The notes: a model not told the origin generated them from the letters alone. Counted from the stretch's first letter, positions 17,168-27,104 are shown. The stretch is 64,000 nt of DNA from Burkholderiaceae bacterium (GCA_022843955.1 JALHMQ010000004.1:124001-188000); one strand, 5' to 3'. Numbers and translations are program-made.

Positions 17168-19206
17168 CAGGCAGGTACGGCCACAGTGAACGCCACCAGC
17201 GCCGCCCCTTCGTCCACCTGATCGCCGACCCCGTACAGGATTTCTTCCACCACGCCGTCGGCCGGGGCGACGATGCTGTGTTCCATCTTCATCGCCTCCA
17301 TCACCAGCAGCGCGGTGCCCTGGGTGACGCGCGCGCCCGGGGCCACGTGCACCGCGATGACCTTGCCGGGCATCGGCGCGGTCATGCGACCCTCGGTGGC
17401 TTCGCCCTCGCCCGCGTGGGCGATGACGTCGACCACGGCAAGCGCCTGGTGGCGGCCGTTCAGGAACACGTGCAGGTCGTCACCATCGCGAACGACGTCG
17501 GCCGCCAGGCGGCGGTCGCCCAGCCGCAGCGACAGCCGGCTGCCCTGCACGGCATCGATCGCCAGCGCGGTACGCAGGCTGCCGTGCTCGAAGGTGAACC
17601 CATCGCGGCCGTACTCGAGGGTGACATCGTGCACGCCGAAGTGCTCGCCGCTTTGCGACTTGAAGGTGAGCGTGCGCGTGTACAGCGTGTTCAGCCGCCA
17701 GCCATGGCGCGACTGCCACGGGTCGCCGTTGCCGGCGGCGCGCTCGTCGGCCACCACGCGCGCCACGGCCAGCGCCAGCATCTCGTGCGGCACCGCGCCG
17801 TGCGCGGGAAACAGCGCGGCCCGCTCGCGCTCGATCAACCCGGTGTCGAGCTGGCCCCGGCTGAACGACGGGTTGTGCAGCAGGCGCGACAGGAAGTCGA
17901 CGTTGGTCGCGAGGCCGACGATGTGGGTGTCGGCGAGCGCCACCCGCATGCGCGCCAGCGCCTGCTCGCGACTGTCGCCCCAGACGATCAGCTTGGCGAT
18001 CATCGGGTCGTAGTTCGGCGAGATCGTATCCCCGGCGCGCACGCCGGCATCGATGCGCACGGCGGCCGGCAGCGGCGCGCCGTCGGCACTGCGGCGGAAC
18101 TCGACCGCGGCCGGCAGCGCCATATGGCGCAGCGTGCCGATCGCCGGCAGGAAACCCTTGTCCGGGTTCTCGGCGTAGATGCGCGCTTCGATCGCGTGGC
18201 CATGGATGCGCAGCGCGCCCTGCGGGTCGCTCGCCGGCAGCGGCAGCGGTTCGCCGCAGGCCACCCGCAGCTGCCATTCGACGAGATCATGGCCGGTGAT
18301 CATCTCGGTCACCGGATGCTCGACCTGCAGCCGCGTGTTCATCTCCATGAAGTAGAACGTGCCGTCGGGCGCGACGATGAACTCGACCGTGCCGGCGCCC
18401 TGGTAGTGCACCGCGCGCGCCGCCGCCACCGCGGCCTCGCCCATCGCGCGGCGGCGGTCCACACCCATGCCCGGCGCGGGCGCCTCCTCGATCACCTTCT
18501 GGTGGCGCCGCTGCACCGAGCAATCGCGCTCGAACAGGTACACGCAGCCGCCATGCGCATCGGCGAACACCTGGATCTCGATGTGGCGCGGCCGCTCCAG
18601 GTACTTCTCCACCAGCACGCGATCGTCACCGAAGCTGGCCGCCGCCTCGCGCTGGCACGAGGCCAGCGCCGCAGCGAAGTCCGCACTGGCGGACACCACG
18701 CGCATGCCCTTGCCGCCCCCGCCCGCACTGGCCTTGATCAGCACCGGGTAGCCGATGCGGTCGGCCTCGCGCTGCAGGAAGGCGGCGTCCTGTTCGGCGC
18801 CGTGATAACCGGGCACCAGCGGCACGCCCGCCTTGTCCATCAGCGCCTTGGCCTCGCTCTTGCTGCCCATCGCGCGGATGGCCGCAGGCGGCGGGCCGAT
18901 GAAGGCGATGCCGGCCGCTGCGCAGGCCTGCGCGAAGAGTTCGTTCTCCGACAGGAAGCCGTAGCCTGGATGCACCGCCTCGGCGCCGGTGGCCTTGGCA
19001 GCGGCCAGGATCAGGTCGCCGCGCAGGTAGCTGTCTCGAGCGGGCGCGGGACCAAGACGCACCGCTTCGTCGCACCTGGCCACGTGGCGCGCGCTGGCAT
19101 CGGCATCCGAGTAGACGGCCACGGTGCGCACGCCCAGGCGGCGCGCGGTGGCGGCGACCCGACATGCAATTTCGCCGCGATTGGCAATCAGGATCTTGTT
19201 GAACAT
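17167..19206 (-). CDS. liuD: Methylcrotonyl-CoA carboxylase, biotin-carrying alpha subunit
   Basis: A 679-residue biotin carboxylase/BCCP protein. Biotin carboxylase domain: residues 1-450 with MFNKILIANRGEIACRV, the ATP-grasp loop KASAGGGGKGMRVV, and EMNTRLQVEHPVTEM with catalytic residues. The C-terminal biotinyl domain has VMEAMKMEHSIVAP, where Lys640 carries biotin. The length matches the alpha subunit of methylcrotonyl-CoA carboxylase. It works with the beta subunit at 25449-27056 to carboxylate 3-methylcrotonyl-CoA in leucine degradation. A propionyl- or geranyl-CoA carboxylase is possible but the HMG-CoA lyase and methylglutaconyl-CoA hydratase genes nearby favour MCC. A GAGAGGT ribosome site precedes the ATG at 19206. 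Confidence 0.92.
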   Translation of the reverse strand: MFNKILIANRGEIACRVAATARRLGVRTVAVYSDADASARHVARCDEAVRLGPAPARDSYLRGDLILAAAKATGAEAVHPGYGFLSENELFAQACAAAGIAFIGPPPAAIRAMGSKSEAKALMDKAGVPLVPGYHGAEQDAAFLQREADRIGYPVLIKASAGGGGKGMRVVSASADFAAALASCQREAAASFGDDRVLVEKYLERPRHIEIQVFADAHGGCVYLFERDCSVQRRHQKVIEEAPAPGMGVDRRRAMGEAAVAAARAVHYQGAGTVEFIVAPDGTFYFMEMNTRLQVEHPVTEMITGHDLVEWQLRVACGEPLPLPASDPQGALRIHGHAIEARIYAENPDKGFLPAIGTLRHMALPAAVEFRRSADGAPLPAAVRIDAGVRAGDTISPNYDPMIAKLIVWGDSREQALARMRVALADTHIVGLATNVDFLSRLLHNPSFSRGQLDTGLIERERAALFPAHGAVPHEMLALAVARVVADERAAGNGDPWQSRHGWRLNTLYTRTLTFKSQSGEHFGVHDVTLEYGRDGFTFEHGSLRTALAIDAVQGSRLSLRLGDRRLAADVVRDGDDLHVFLNGRHQALAVVDVIAHAGEGEATEGRMTAPMPGKVIAVHVAPGARVTQGTALLVMEAMKMEHSIVAPADGVVEEILYGVGDQVDEGAALVAFTVAVPA

Positions 19207-19356
19207 GGCTACCTCTCGGAGCGGCGTGAACGGTCAGCGCCGCGCATTGCGAGCGCAGTCTGATGGTGAGTTACTCGGGGTACTTTGGCCACGATGTCTA
19301 ATTGATCGACAGCTATTCGAATCGACGCGTTCGTCTTTCGGAAGGATTTTCGGCCG

Positions 19357-21102
19357 TCACTTCATTGGCCGCAGGGCAGCCACAAGGTCGGCACCATCTA
19401 TCTGCGGCAGTTCGAGCGGCATCGACAGGTGCGGGCACGGCAGCTCGACTCGACCGCCATCGTGAAGATCGACCGGCACGCGCGGCGCCGCCTTGCAGTG
19501 TGCGGCAATCGCCGCCACAGCGCGGCCCGGCTCGTGAATCAGACTGACGTCAGCGGCAGCGATCAGACGCGCCGACGCGGGCAGCGTGCGGCACTCGTTG
19601 TCGGAATCGAACTCGACGTAGGACTCGCGCTTCCAGAATCCGGCGAAGCGGGTGCAGTCGGCGTTGCCGATGGCGCGCACTAGCGCGGCGCGCACACGCG
19701 GCAGCACTGACTTCACCTCGGCCAGCGGAACGTGGCGGTAGGGCACGCCCAGCGCGCCCAGCATCTGCACACCCGACGTACCGAACACCGCATCCGCATC
19801 CCGCAGGGCTCGATGCAGCGCCCGTCCCGCCGGCGTTCCGCGATCGGCAAACCGCGCGAAACCGGCCTCGTCCAGCGGCGCCGACTGCCGATACAACGCT
19901 GCACTGGCCGCCAACGGATCGATGGTGGGATCGTGCTGCCGCACCACCGCATAAAGCAGCGCGTGAAGCACCATGCCGCAGGCATAAGCACGTTCGTAGC
20001 CATGGCTTCCGTCCAGCCGCGACCAGACCTCGTTCGTGTGCGTGACCAGGCACAGCTCGAACGCGGACTGCAGGCGCTGGCCAAGCCGCTCGACCGGCGC
20101 AACGCCGGCATCGTGCAGCGCGGCGGCCGACAGCCAGTCGGCGCTGCCTTCGTGCAACCAGGGTCGCGCCAGGTCGGAGCGGAAGCGGTCGCCGTTCCAC
20201 AGATGCACCAGTTCGTGCGCGATGAACTCGTCTGCCTTCAACTGGTGATCGGCGTCCACGGCCGGCGCGGGCGACACGAAGTGCAGGCGGATCGCCGGAC
20301 CACGCGACAGATCCCCGTGAACACTGAGTTGGCTGCCTGGCTGCGGGTGCACGCCGTCGGCAAGCAGGAACAGCGCGACGCGGCCCGTCGGCGGCACGTC
20401 GAAAGCTTGCGTGAACGTATCAAGCAGCAGGCTGGCGGTTTTTTCCACGCGAGCGGCCAGCCAGCGCGGCACCCTGGCATCGCGCAACGCGATGAACTCC
20501 GGATAAGAGCGGGTGTCGGCGCGCCCGATGAAAACGTAGTGGTCGGCGAACAGGCGCTCCCGGCGCCGACTCTGATCCGGGTCTGCCAGTGCGGCAGAGA
20601 CCGCGTCAGCGTCGATCTGCACGCGTCGCTCGTCGCTCCCCCGCCCGGCAAGCACCACCTCATGTCCCGCCGCCGCGCGAAACTGCCATGTCAGGGCCGC
20701 CCCAGGCACGGTCACCGCATAGTGCCGGGTGAATAGCAGCACGCCGTTGGAGGCCGGTTGCGCCGACTCGTAAAAGGCCGAGGCACCGATCCTGCGGGGT
20801 GCCACAGCGAAGCGCAGGGTCGTGCAGTCCGGCCGGCTGCGCCGGATGGCGAGCGGGCTCACCGTCGCACAATCGTCGAGCGGCTGCAGCATCGGTTCGC
20901 GGAACAGTCGGTGCGTGCGCACACTGGCGTCGACGAAGACCAGCTCATCCACGCCCGCAGGCGCCGAATAGGCGACCTGCAGCGACCCATCGGCCCGGGT
21001 CGACACCTCGATCATTACCTGCGGCGTCTGGGCCCACGCTGCCATGGCGACGCAGAACAGCAACATCGCACCGACCGCGGCGGACTGCACCCTGCGCCTC
21101 AT
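19357..21102 (-). CDS. Secreted M61-like peptidase
   Basis: A 581-residue protein with signal peptide (SAAVGAMLLFCVAMAAWAQ), an N-terminal beta-rich region, and a zinc-peptidase motif IAHELVHLWNGDRF, with HExxH at residues 296-300 and a downstream Glu in HEGSADWLSA. The pattern and size fit the M61 glycyl-aminopeptidase-like (gluzincin) clan, though the C-terminal PDZ domain of typical M61 proteins is not evident. It should act in the periplasm on peptides. The ATG at 21102 overlaps the stop of the DUF4126 gene. The end of the gene is followed by a 150-bp gap before the carboxylase alpha gene. Confidence 0.8.
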   Translation of the reverse strand: MRRRVQSAAVGAMLLFCVAMAAWAQTPQVMIEVSTRADGSLQVAYSAPAGVDELVFVDASVRTHRLFREPMLQPLDDCATVSPLAIRRSRPDCTTLRFAVAPRRIGASAFYESAQPASNGVLLFTRHYAVTVPGAALTWQFRAAAGHEVVLAGRGSDERRVQIDADAVSAALADPDQSRRRERLFADHYVFIGRADTRSYPEFIALRDARVPRWLAARVEKTASLLLDTFTQAFDVPPTGRVALFLLADGVHPQPGSQLSVHGDLSRGPAIRLHFVSPAPAVDADHQLKADEFIAHELVHLWNGDRFRSDLARPWLHEGSADWLSAAALHDAGVAPVERLGQRLQSAFELCLVTHTNEVWSRLDGSHGYERAYACGMVLHALLYAVVRQHDPTIDPLAASAALYRQSAPLDEAGFARFADRGTPAGRALHRALRDADAVFGTSGVQMLGALGVPYRHVPLAEVKSVLPRVRAALVRAIGNADCTRFAGFWKRESYVEFDSDNECRTLPASARLIAAADVSLIHEPGRAVAAIAAHCKAAPRVPVDLHDGGRVELPCPHLSMPLELPQIDGADLVAALRPMK

Positions 21103-21743
21103 GGCCCGCGCTCCGATGTCGACTGCGACCCACTGCCGGTGACCCGACGGATCACGACGGCGATGAAGCGTGCCAGCTTGGGCAGCAGCCACGCGGCGAG
21201 CGCCACCAGCACGATCACCACGCCGAGCGCGACCAGCGGGTAGGCGAGCACCAGCGCCAGCAGGCCGCCGACCAGCACGTCTTCGGCGGTGGACGCGAGC
21301 ACATTGGATACCGGTTCGGGCGAGGTGTTGACCGCCGCGCGCGTGCCGGCCTTGGTGAAGTGGCTGGTGGCGGCGAGCGAGCCGCCGATGATCGCCATCA
21401 CCGTGGCCCAGGCGGCGCTGCTGCCCTCGCCTTCGAAGCCGGTGCCGAAGCCGAACACGCTCGCTGCCAATGCCGCGCCGGCCGGGATCCGGATGAAGGT
21501 GTGCACCGCGTCCCACAGCGAGTCGACCGCCGGCACCTTGTCGGCGAGGAACTCGACCACGAACATGAAGCCGGCCGCGCCGAGCACCCACGGGTGCGCC
21601 AGCACCTGCAGACCGACCGGCAGCTCGACCCAGCCGGCAAAGCCCACCAGGCCGATCACCAGCAGCACGGCGTACAGGCGGATGCCGCTGGCGAAGCCGA
21701 GCACGGCAGCCAGGGCAACCAGTTGGGCGGTGTCCATTGTCAT
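21099..21743 (-). CDS. DUF4126 membrane protein
   Basis: A 214-residue integral membrane protein with about five helices and the DUF4126 pattern: GFASGIRLYAVLLVIGLVGFAGW, HPWVLGAAGFMFVVEFLADKVPAVDSLWDAVHTFIRIPAGA, IGGSLAATSHFTKAGTRAAVNTSPEP. The function of this family is not known. The ATG at 21743 lies three bases after the stop of the next gene upstream, and its own stop overlaps the M61-like start by ATGA, so the three genes form one translational unit inside the leucine-degradation run. Confidence 0.85.
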   Translation of the reverse strand: MTMDTAQLVALAAVLGFASGIRLYAVLLVIGLVGFAGWVELPVGLQVLAHPWVLGAAGFMFVVEFLADKVPAVDSLWDAVHTFIRIPAGAALAASVFGFGTGFEGEGSSAAWATVMAIIGGSLAATSHFTKAGTRAAVNTSPEPVSNVLASTAEDVLVGGLLALVLAYPLVALGVVIVLVALAAWLLPKLARFIAVVIRRVTGSGSQSTSERGP

Positions 21744-21746
21744 GTG

Positions 21747-22376
21747 TCAGTCCTTCGCCAGCACCAGCGTACGCGCCGGCACCAGCGTGAGATAGCCGTC
21801 GGCCGCATCGAGCAGCAGGTCGATCCGCAGCGGGAAGGCCGTGCGCAGCGCGGCGGGCGCGCGGCTGTCGCGCACGCTGGCGCGCAGATCGATCTGCGTG
21901 CCGCTGCGCAGCCCGTGCAAGGCGCGTGCGACCCGCCGGAACTCCTTCACCGCCGCCGGTGCCAGCGCGTGCACGCGCCAGGCGCAGCCGGGCGCGGCCG
22001 CGGGCAGCCGCGCATCGCGCGTGCGCACCACCGACAGTGGCAGCGTCGCTTGGAACGGCCCGGCAGGGCGGCCCGTCCGCACGGCAGAGCGACCGGTCGG
22101 CACCGCCAGCGTGACCGCCACGTCGACCACAGCGCCGCTGACCCGCACCCGCTCGTCAACGCACATCGCCAGGCGCAGCGCCCGCGGGTCCAGCTTGTCC
22201 AGGCCGGCTCGCCACAGCTTGCGCAGCTTCCACAGAAGCAGCAGGTTGAGCAGGCGCCCGCGCTGGGCAACGCACTGGCCGACGGCGGCCAACGCGAACT
22301 GCCCATCGCCACCCGCGTGCACGACCCGCAAGCCGCCGCGGCCGAACACATGGGAAAGCTGCAAGGTCTCCGCCAT
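21747..22376 (-). CDS. Hypothetical protein
   Basis: The 209-residue product is unrecognised. It has no signal peptide or membrane helix, is rich in Ala/Arg/Leu and has a C-terminal half with DLRASVRDSRAPAALRTAFPLRIDLLLDAADGYLTLVPARTLVLAKD. It sits 15 bp after the enoyl-CoA hydratase and 3 bp before DUF4126, so expression with them is likely. The reading frame spans a region with no overlap to other genes, which supports it being real. Confidence 0.65.
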   Translation of the reverse strand: MAETLQLSHVFGRGGLRVVHAGGDGQFALAAVGQCVAQRGRLLNLLLLWKLRKLWRAGLDKLDPRALRLAMCVDERVRVSGAVVDVAVTLAVPTGRSAVRTGRPAGPFQATLPLSVVRTRDARLPAAAPGCAWRVHALAPAAVKEFRRVARALHGLRSGTQIDLRASVRDSRAPAALRTAFPLRIDLLLDAADGYLTLVPARTLVLAKD

Positions 22377-22391
22377 CTCGCGACCGACGGC

Positions 22392-23249
22392 CTACGCGTC
22401 AGGAACGTTGTCAGCGGCGGCTTGCTGTGCCTGCAGTGCCGCCTGCTCCGCCTCGAACTCGGCGAGCCAGCGCGGCTTGCGCTTGCCGAGGAAGCTTGCA
22501 ATGCCCTCGCGGCCGTCGTCGGTGCTGCGGATCTGCGCGATGCGCTCGGCGGTGTCGGCCACCAGTGTCTCGTCGATCGGGCGACCGGCGACATCGCGCA
22601 CCAGCTGCTTGGCGGCAACCACCGCGGGCGCGCTGGTCGCCATCAACGCGCCCAGCAGCGCGTTGACCTTGTCGTCGAGTTCGTCGGCCGGGGCGATCTC
22701 GTGCACGAGGCCGATGCGGAACGCCTCGGAGGCATCGAACTTCTCGGCGGTGAGGAAATAGCGGCGCGCCGCCTGCTCGCCCATCGCGCGCACCACGTAC
22801 GGACCGATGGTGGCGGGAATCAGCCCGAGCCGGGTCTCGCTCAGGCAGAAGCTGGCGCTGAACGCGGCGACCGCCACGTCACACGCCGCCAGCAGGCCCA
22901 TGCCGCCGGCGTAGGCGTCGCCCTGCACGCGGGCGATGGTCGGCTTGGGGCAGTCATGAATGGTGCGCAACATGTCGGCGAGCTGGCGCGCGTCGCGCCG
23001 GTTCTCGTCGAGCGAGTAGGTGCTCATGCGGCGCATCCAGTCCAGATCGGCACCGGCGCAGAAGGCCGGCCCCTGCGCGGCCAACACGATCGCGCGCACG
23101 CCCTCGTCGGCGCCCAGCGTGCGAAACGCCTGCGTCAGCTCGGCGATCATCGTCTCGTTGAAGGCATTGCGCACCTTCTCGCGCGCCAGCCACACCACCG
23201 CGATGCGATGTTCGGTTTCGATCTCCAGCGTCGTGTAGGTGGGTGTCAT
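22392..23249 (-). CDS. liuC: Methylglutaconyl-CoA hydratase, crotonase family
   Basis: A 285-residue crotonase-fold protein. The oxyanion-hole segments are VLAAQGPAFCAGADLDWMRR and VQGDAYAGGMGLLAACDVAVA; an acidic active-site residue is in FCLSETRLGLIPATIGPYV, where ETRLG is typical of the 3-methylglutaconyl-CoA hydratase group. It would hydrate 3-methylglutaconyl-CoA to HMG-CoA, the step between the carboxylase and HMG-CoA lyase. ATG at 23249 overlaps the stop of the hydrolase gene upstream by ATGA. A general enoyl-CoA hydratase function cannot be excluded from sequence alone, but gene context supports the specific assignment. Confidence 0.88.
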   Translation of the reverse strand: MTPTYTTLEIETEHRIAVVWLAREKVRNAFNETMIAELTQAFRTLGADEGVRAIVLAAQGPAFCAGADLDWMRRMSTYSLDENRRDARQLADMLRTIHDCPKPTIARVQGDAYAGGMGLLAACDVAVAAFSASFCLSETRLGLIPATIGPYVVRAMGEQAARRYFLTAEKFDASEAFRIGLVHEIAPADELDDKVNALLGALMATSAPAVVAAKQLVRDVAGRPIDETLVADTAERIAQIRSTDDGREGIASFLGKRKPRWLAEFEAEQAALQAQQAAADNVPDA

Positions 23250-24247
23250 CGCGTGTCGGCAGGAAGTGGTGCGTTGATCGGCGCGGCCGGGGTGCCTGGT
23301 GCGTGCGCCCAGCGCGCGAGAAAGCGGTCCAGCTCGGCGTGCGCGGCGACGCGCGCTTGCGGATCGCCACCGGCATGCACGCCCGCCGCGTCGACGCCGT
23401 TGGGCACGCCGGTGCGAAAACGCACCGGGTTGCGCCCGTCGAAGCCGTGGTAGGCGCCGGGGTAGACGTGCAGCGTGATGTCAACGGTCGGCTGCGCGCT
23501 GCGGGTGCGCGCGACCAACTGCTCGCAGCGCGCCGGCGGCGTCCAGTCGTCGGCACCGCCGAGCAGCATCAGCAGCGGCTGCGACAGCGCGAACGGCCAC
23601 TGCAGCAATCCGGCGCAGCCGGGATAAAAGGCGATCACGCCGGCCACCGGCGCGGCGGCGTCGGTGCGGCGCGCGTTGAGAGCCGACAGCGCGGTCATCG
23701 CACCATGCGACCAGCCGAGCACGACAATGCGCGCGGCATCGACGTCGGGCCGCGCCGCCAGCCACTGCACGCCTGCGCGCACATCGGCCCGTCGCGTCTC
23801 GACCTTGATCACGCGGTCGGCGGCCTTCTGGCTGCAGATCGGACCACTGCCGCGGGTGGTGAAGCTGTCGGGCAGCAGCACATGAAAGCCGGCGGCATGC
23901 AGGCGCTCGATGTACTCCGGATAGCGCGCCTCGAACACGGTGCCGACCGAGCGCGCGTTGCGCCAGAGCCCGCCGCAGCCGTGCAGCGCAATCACCGCCG
24001 GGCGGGGCGCAGTGCCGGCGCGCGGGAACCAATGCGCGGTAAGCGCCGTGCCGTCGGCGAGCGGCAGGTCGATGCGGGTGGCGGCCGGCCCGGGCAGCGC
24101 GTCGGCCCACGCAAGCGGCACCGCGCCCGCGAGGGCCAGCGCGAGCGCAGCCACGGCCCGGACGACGGCGAGAAGCGCGCCGACGTCCGACGCGCGACAG
24201 GCGCGCGACCCGGCAACCTGCCGGCGCCCAGCGAGGACGACCCGCAT
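23246..24247 (-). CDS. Secreted dienelactone-hydrolase-like alpha/beta hydrolase
   Basis: A 333-residue alpha/beta hydrolase with an N-terminal signal-like helix (AVVRAVAALALALAGAVPLAWADA). The oxyanion/HGCGG motif is at VIALHGCGGLWRNA; the nucleophile elbow reads LGWSHGAMTA, with Ser as nucleophile; the acid/His parts are in LLGGADDWTP and YPGAYHGFD. It resembles dienelactone hydrolases but is probably exported. ATG at 24247 is preferred because a strong GGAGGTGAGG site, overlapping the stop of the dehydrogenase gene, ends six bases before it; an alternative ATG at 24265 would overlap that gene. Substrate unknown. Confidence 0.83.
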   Translation of the reverse strand: MRVVLAGRRQVAGSRACRASDVGALLAVVRAVAALALALAGAVPLAWADALPGPAATRIDLPLADGTALTAHWFPRAGTAPRPAVIALHGCGGLWRNARSVGTVFEARYPEYIERLHAAGFHVLLPDSFTTRGSGPICSQKAADRVIKVETRRADVRAGVQWLAARPDVDAARIVVLGWSHGAMTALSALNARRTDAAAPVAGVIAFYPGCAGLLQWPFALSQPLLMLLGGADDWTPPARCEQLVARTRSAQPTVDITLHVYPGAYHGFDGRNPVRFRTGVPNGVDAAGVHAGGDPQARVAAHAELDRFLARWAHAPGTPAAPINAPLPADTR

Positions 24248-24255
24248 CGGCCGCC

Positions 24256-25404
24256 TCACCTCCATCGCTTGGCCACCTCTTCGAGCATCACCTCGGTGGC
24301 GCCGCCGCCGATCGCGAGCACGCGCGCATCGCGCACCAGCCGCTCGATCGCGCTCTCGCGCATGTAGCCCATGCCGCCGTGGAACTGCTGGCACGCGTAC
24401 ATGACGTCGTTGACCAGTTCACCGGTCAGCGCCTTGAGCATCGACACCTCGCGCACCACGTCGTGACCCTGGTCGACCTGCCACGCGCACTGGTAGAGGA
24501 AGGCACGCGCCGCTTCCACCTGCGCGGCAAGCATCGCGAGCTTTTGCCGGATCGCCTGCTTGTCCCACAGCGGCGCACCGAAGGCGCGGCGCGTGGTGAC
24601 GTACCTGTAGGTGAGATCGAGCGCGGTCAGGCAGTGGCCGATCGCCATGCTGCCGAGCGCGATGCGCTCGACCTGGAAGTTCTTCATCACCGCATAGAAG
24701 CCGGCGTTCTCGTCACCGAGCAGGTTCGCGGCCGGCACCCGGCAGCGATCGAACACGAGTTCGGCGGTATCGGAGGCGAGCCAGCCCTGCTTCTTCAAAG
24801 CCCGACTGACCGTGAGGCCGGGTGTGCCCTTCTCCACCGCGAAGATCGAGATGCCGCGCGAGCCCTTGGCCTGTGGGTCCGTCTTGGCGGCGACGAAGAC
24901 CAGGTCCGCGTGCACGCCGTTGGTGATGAAGATCTTGCTGCCGTCGAGCACGTAGCTGTCGCCATCGCGCACCGCGCGGGTACGGATGGCGGCGACGTCG
25001 GAACCGGCGTCCGGCTCGGTCACCGCCACCGCGGTGATCAGTTCACCGCGGCAGATGGCCGGCAGCCAGCGCGCCTTCTGCTCGGCGCTGCCGGCGTTGA
25101 CCAGGTGCGGGCTCGCCATGTCGGTGTGCACCAGCACGGTGATGATGAAGCCGCCGGAGGTGGAGCGCGACAGCGCCTCCTGGAACACGACGTTGGTGAG
25201 CATGTCGGCACCGGCGCCGCCGAACTCGGCCGGATGCAGCAGCCCGAGCCAGCCCAGCGCGCCCATCTTGCGCAGCACCTCGCGCGGCGTGACACCAGCC
25301 TCGTCCCAGGCGAGCGCGTGCGGCTCCACCTCGCGCTCGATGAAGCGGGCGACCTGCGTGCGCAGGTCGGTGTGCTCGGGGCGGTCGAAGGGTGTCGTCA
25401 TCAT
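24256..25404 (-). CDS. Acyl-CoA dehydrogenase, LCAD/IVD-like subtype
   Basis: A 382-residue FAD-dependent acyl-CoA dehydrogenase. Motifs: ITAVAVTEPDAGSDVAAIRT, SKIFITNGVHADLV (FAD contacts), and FQVERIALGSMAIG where Glu246 sits on helix G, the site used by long-chain and isovaleryl-type enzymes; the usual YEGTSEIQ Glu is replaced by IGGGATEVM. Its place next to the carboxylase beta gene is where isovaleryl-CoA dehydrogenase often lies, but a clearer isovaleryl enzyme is at 50539-51717. It may act on a related branched or citronellyl-type acyl-CoA. The start may equally be 25401 or 25413. Confidence 0.87.
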   Translation of the reverse strand: MMTTPFDRPEHTDLRTQVARFIEREVEPHALAWDEAGVTPREVLRKMGALGWLGLLHPAEFGGAGADMLTNVVFQEALSRSTSGGFIITVLVHTDMASPHLVNAGSAEQKARWLPAICRGELITAVAVTEPDAGSDVAAIRTRAVRDGDSYVLDGSKIFITNGVHADLVFVAAKTDPQAKGSRGISIFAVEKGTPGLTVSRALKKQGWLASDTAELVFDRCRVPAANLLGDENAGFYAVMKNFQVERIALGSMAIGHCLTALDLTYRYVTTRRAFGAPLWDKQAIRQKLAMLAAQVEAARAFLYQCAWQVDQGHDVVREVSMLKALTGELVNDVMYACQQFHGGMGYMRESAIERLVRDARVLAIGGGATEVMLEEVAKRWR

Positions 25405-25448
25405 GCTCACCATCGGCTCAATCGGGCGAAGCGTCGAAAACCGCGCAG

Positions 25449-27056
25449 CTACATCCGGAACACGCCGAACTTCGTCTCCGGAATCGGCGCGTTCAGCGCC
25501 GCGCTCAATCCCAACGCCAGCGTCATGCGCGTGTCGAGCGGATCGATCACGCCGTCGTCCCACAAGCGCGCGCTGGCGTAGTACGGGTGGCCCTGGTGCT
25601 CGTACTGGGCGAGGATCGGCGCCTTGAAGGCGGCTTCCTCGTCCGCGCTCCAGACGCCGCCCTTGGCCTCGATGCCGTCGCGCCGCACGGTGGCGAGCAC
25701 GCTGGCGGCCTGCTCGCCGCCCATCACGCTGATGCGCGCATTGGGCCACATCCAAAGGAAGCGCGGACCGAACGCGCGCCCGCACATGCCGTAGTTGCCG
25801 GCACCGAACGAGCCGCCGATGATCACCGTGAACTTGGGCACCTTCGCGCACGACACCGCCGTCACCATCTTGGCGCCGTGGCGCGCGATGCCTTCGCTCT
25901 CGACCTTGCGGCCGACCATGAAGCCCGAGATGTTCTGCAGGAACACGAGCGGCAGCTTGCGCTGGCAGCACAGTTCGATGAAGTGCGCGGCCTTGTTGGA
26001 GCTGTCCGAGAACAGGATGCCGTTGTTGGCGATGACGCCGACCGGCATGCCGTGGATCCACGCGAAACCTGTCACGAGCGTGGTGCCGAAGCGCGCCTTC
26101 CACTCGTCGAACTCGCTGCCGTCGACAATGCGGCCGATCACCTCGCGTACGTCGTACGGCTTGCGCGTGTCGGTGGGGATCACGCCGTAAAGCTGGGTCG
26201 GATCGAGCGCGGGCTCGCGCGGCTCGCGCAATTGCAGCGGCTGCGGCTTGACGTAATTGGTGGTGGCGATGATGCGGCGTGCCAGCGCCAGCGCGTGCGC
26301 GTCGTTCTGCGCCAGATGGTCGGCCACGCCGGACAGGCGCGTGTGCACATCGCCGCCGCCCAGGTCTTCGGCGCTCACGACTTCGCCGGTGGCGGCCTTC
26401 ACCAGCGGTGGGCCGCCGAGGAAGATCGTGCCCTGGTTCTTCACGATGATCGATTCGTCGCTCATCGCCGGCACGTAGGCGCCGCCGGCCGTGCACGAGC
26501 CCATCACCACCGCGATCTGCACCACGCCTTCGGCCGACAGCGTGGCCTGGTTGTAGAAGATGCGGCCGAAGTGTTCGCGATCCGGGAACACGTCGTCCTG
26601 GTTGGGCAGGTTCGCCCCGCCGGAGTCCACCAGATAGATGCACGGCAGCTTGTTCTCGCGCGCGATCTCCTGCGCGCGCAGGTGCTTTTTCACCGTCATC
26701 GGGTAGTAGGTGCCGCCCTTGACGGTGGCGTCGTTGCACACGATCACGCACTCGCGCCCGGCCACGCGACCGACCCCGGTGATGATGCCGGCGCACGGCG
26801 CGTCATCGTTGTACATGCCATAGGCGGCCAGCTGCGAGAGCTCGAGGAACGGCGTGCCCGGATCGAGCAGCAGCGTCACCCGCTCGCGCGGCAAAAGCTT
26901 GCCGCGCGCCGCGTGCTTGGCGCGCGCCGCCTGGCCGCCACCCTCGGCGATCTTGTCGACGCGCGCCTTCAGGTCATCGACCAGCGCACGCATGTGGTCA
27001 TGCGCGGCGCGGAACTCGTCGCTGCGCGGATTGAGCTTGGTGTCGAGAATGGTCAT
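25449..27056 (-). CDS. liuB: Methylcrotonyl-CoA carboxylase, carboxyltransferase beta subunit
   Basis: A 535-residue carboxyltransferase of the size expected for MCC beta. Visible: [16 protein letters not shown] at the N-terminus, [72 protein letters not shown] and the C-terminal [36 protein letters not shown]. It transfers CO2 from carboxybiotin on the alpha subunit (17167-19206) to methylcrotonyl-CoA. It heads the minus-strand run that continues through the acyl-CoA dehydrogenase and hydratase genes; a GTTGACGTGAACGTCAAC operator candidate lies 49 bp upstream. A geranyl-CoA carboxylase is the main alternative. Confidence 0.94.
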   Translation of the reverse strand: MTILDTKLNPRSDEFRAAHDHMRALVDDLKARVDKIAEGGGQAARAKHAARGKLLPRERVTLLLDPGTPFLELSQLAAYGMYNDDAPCAGIITGVGRVAGRECVIVCNDATVKGGTYYPMTVKKHLRAQEIARENKLPCIYLVDSGGANLPNQDDVFPDREHFGRIFYNQATLSAEGVVQIAVVMGSCTAGGAYVPAMSDESIIVKNQGTIFLGGPPLVKAATGEVVSAEDLGGGDVHTRLSGVADHLAQNDAHALALARRIIATTNYVKPQPLQLREPREPALDPTQLYGVIPTDTRKPYDVREVIGRIVDGSEFDEWKARFGTTLVTGFAWIHGMPVGVIANNGILFSDSSNKAAHFIELCCQRKLPLVFLQNISGFMVGRKVESEGIARHGAKMVTAVSCAKVPKFTVIIGGSFGAGNYGMCGRAFGPRFLWMWPNARISVMGGEQAASVLATVRRDGIEAKGGVWSADEEAAFKAPILAQYEHQGHPYYASARLWDDGVIDPLDTRMTLALGLSAALNAPIPETKFGVFRM

Positions 27057-27104
27057 CGCAGGCAGCCTGCAGTGGCGTGACCGCGGCACGGGCGGCGGCC
27101 GCAG

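Noticed and set aside
16990-19263. Long plus-strand open frame (757 codons) opposite liuD
   Set aside because: Antisense to a well-conserved biotin carboxylase; composition typical of a shadow frame.
20799-23453. Long plus-strand open frame (884 codons) opposite the M61-like, DUF4126 and liuC genes
   Set aside because: Covers several genes and their overlaps, no domain seen.
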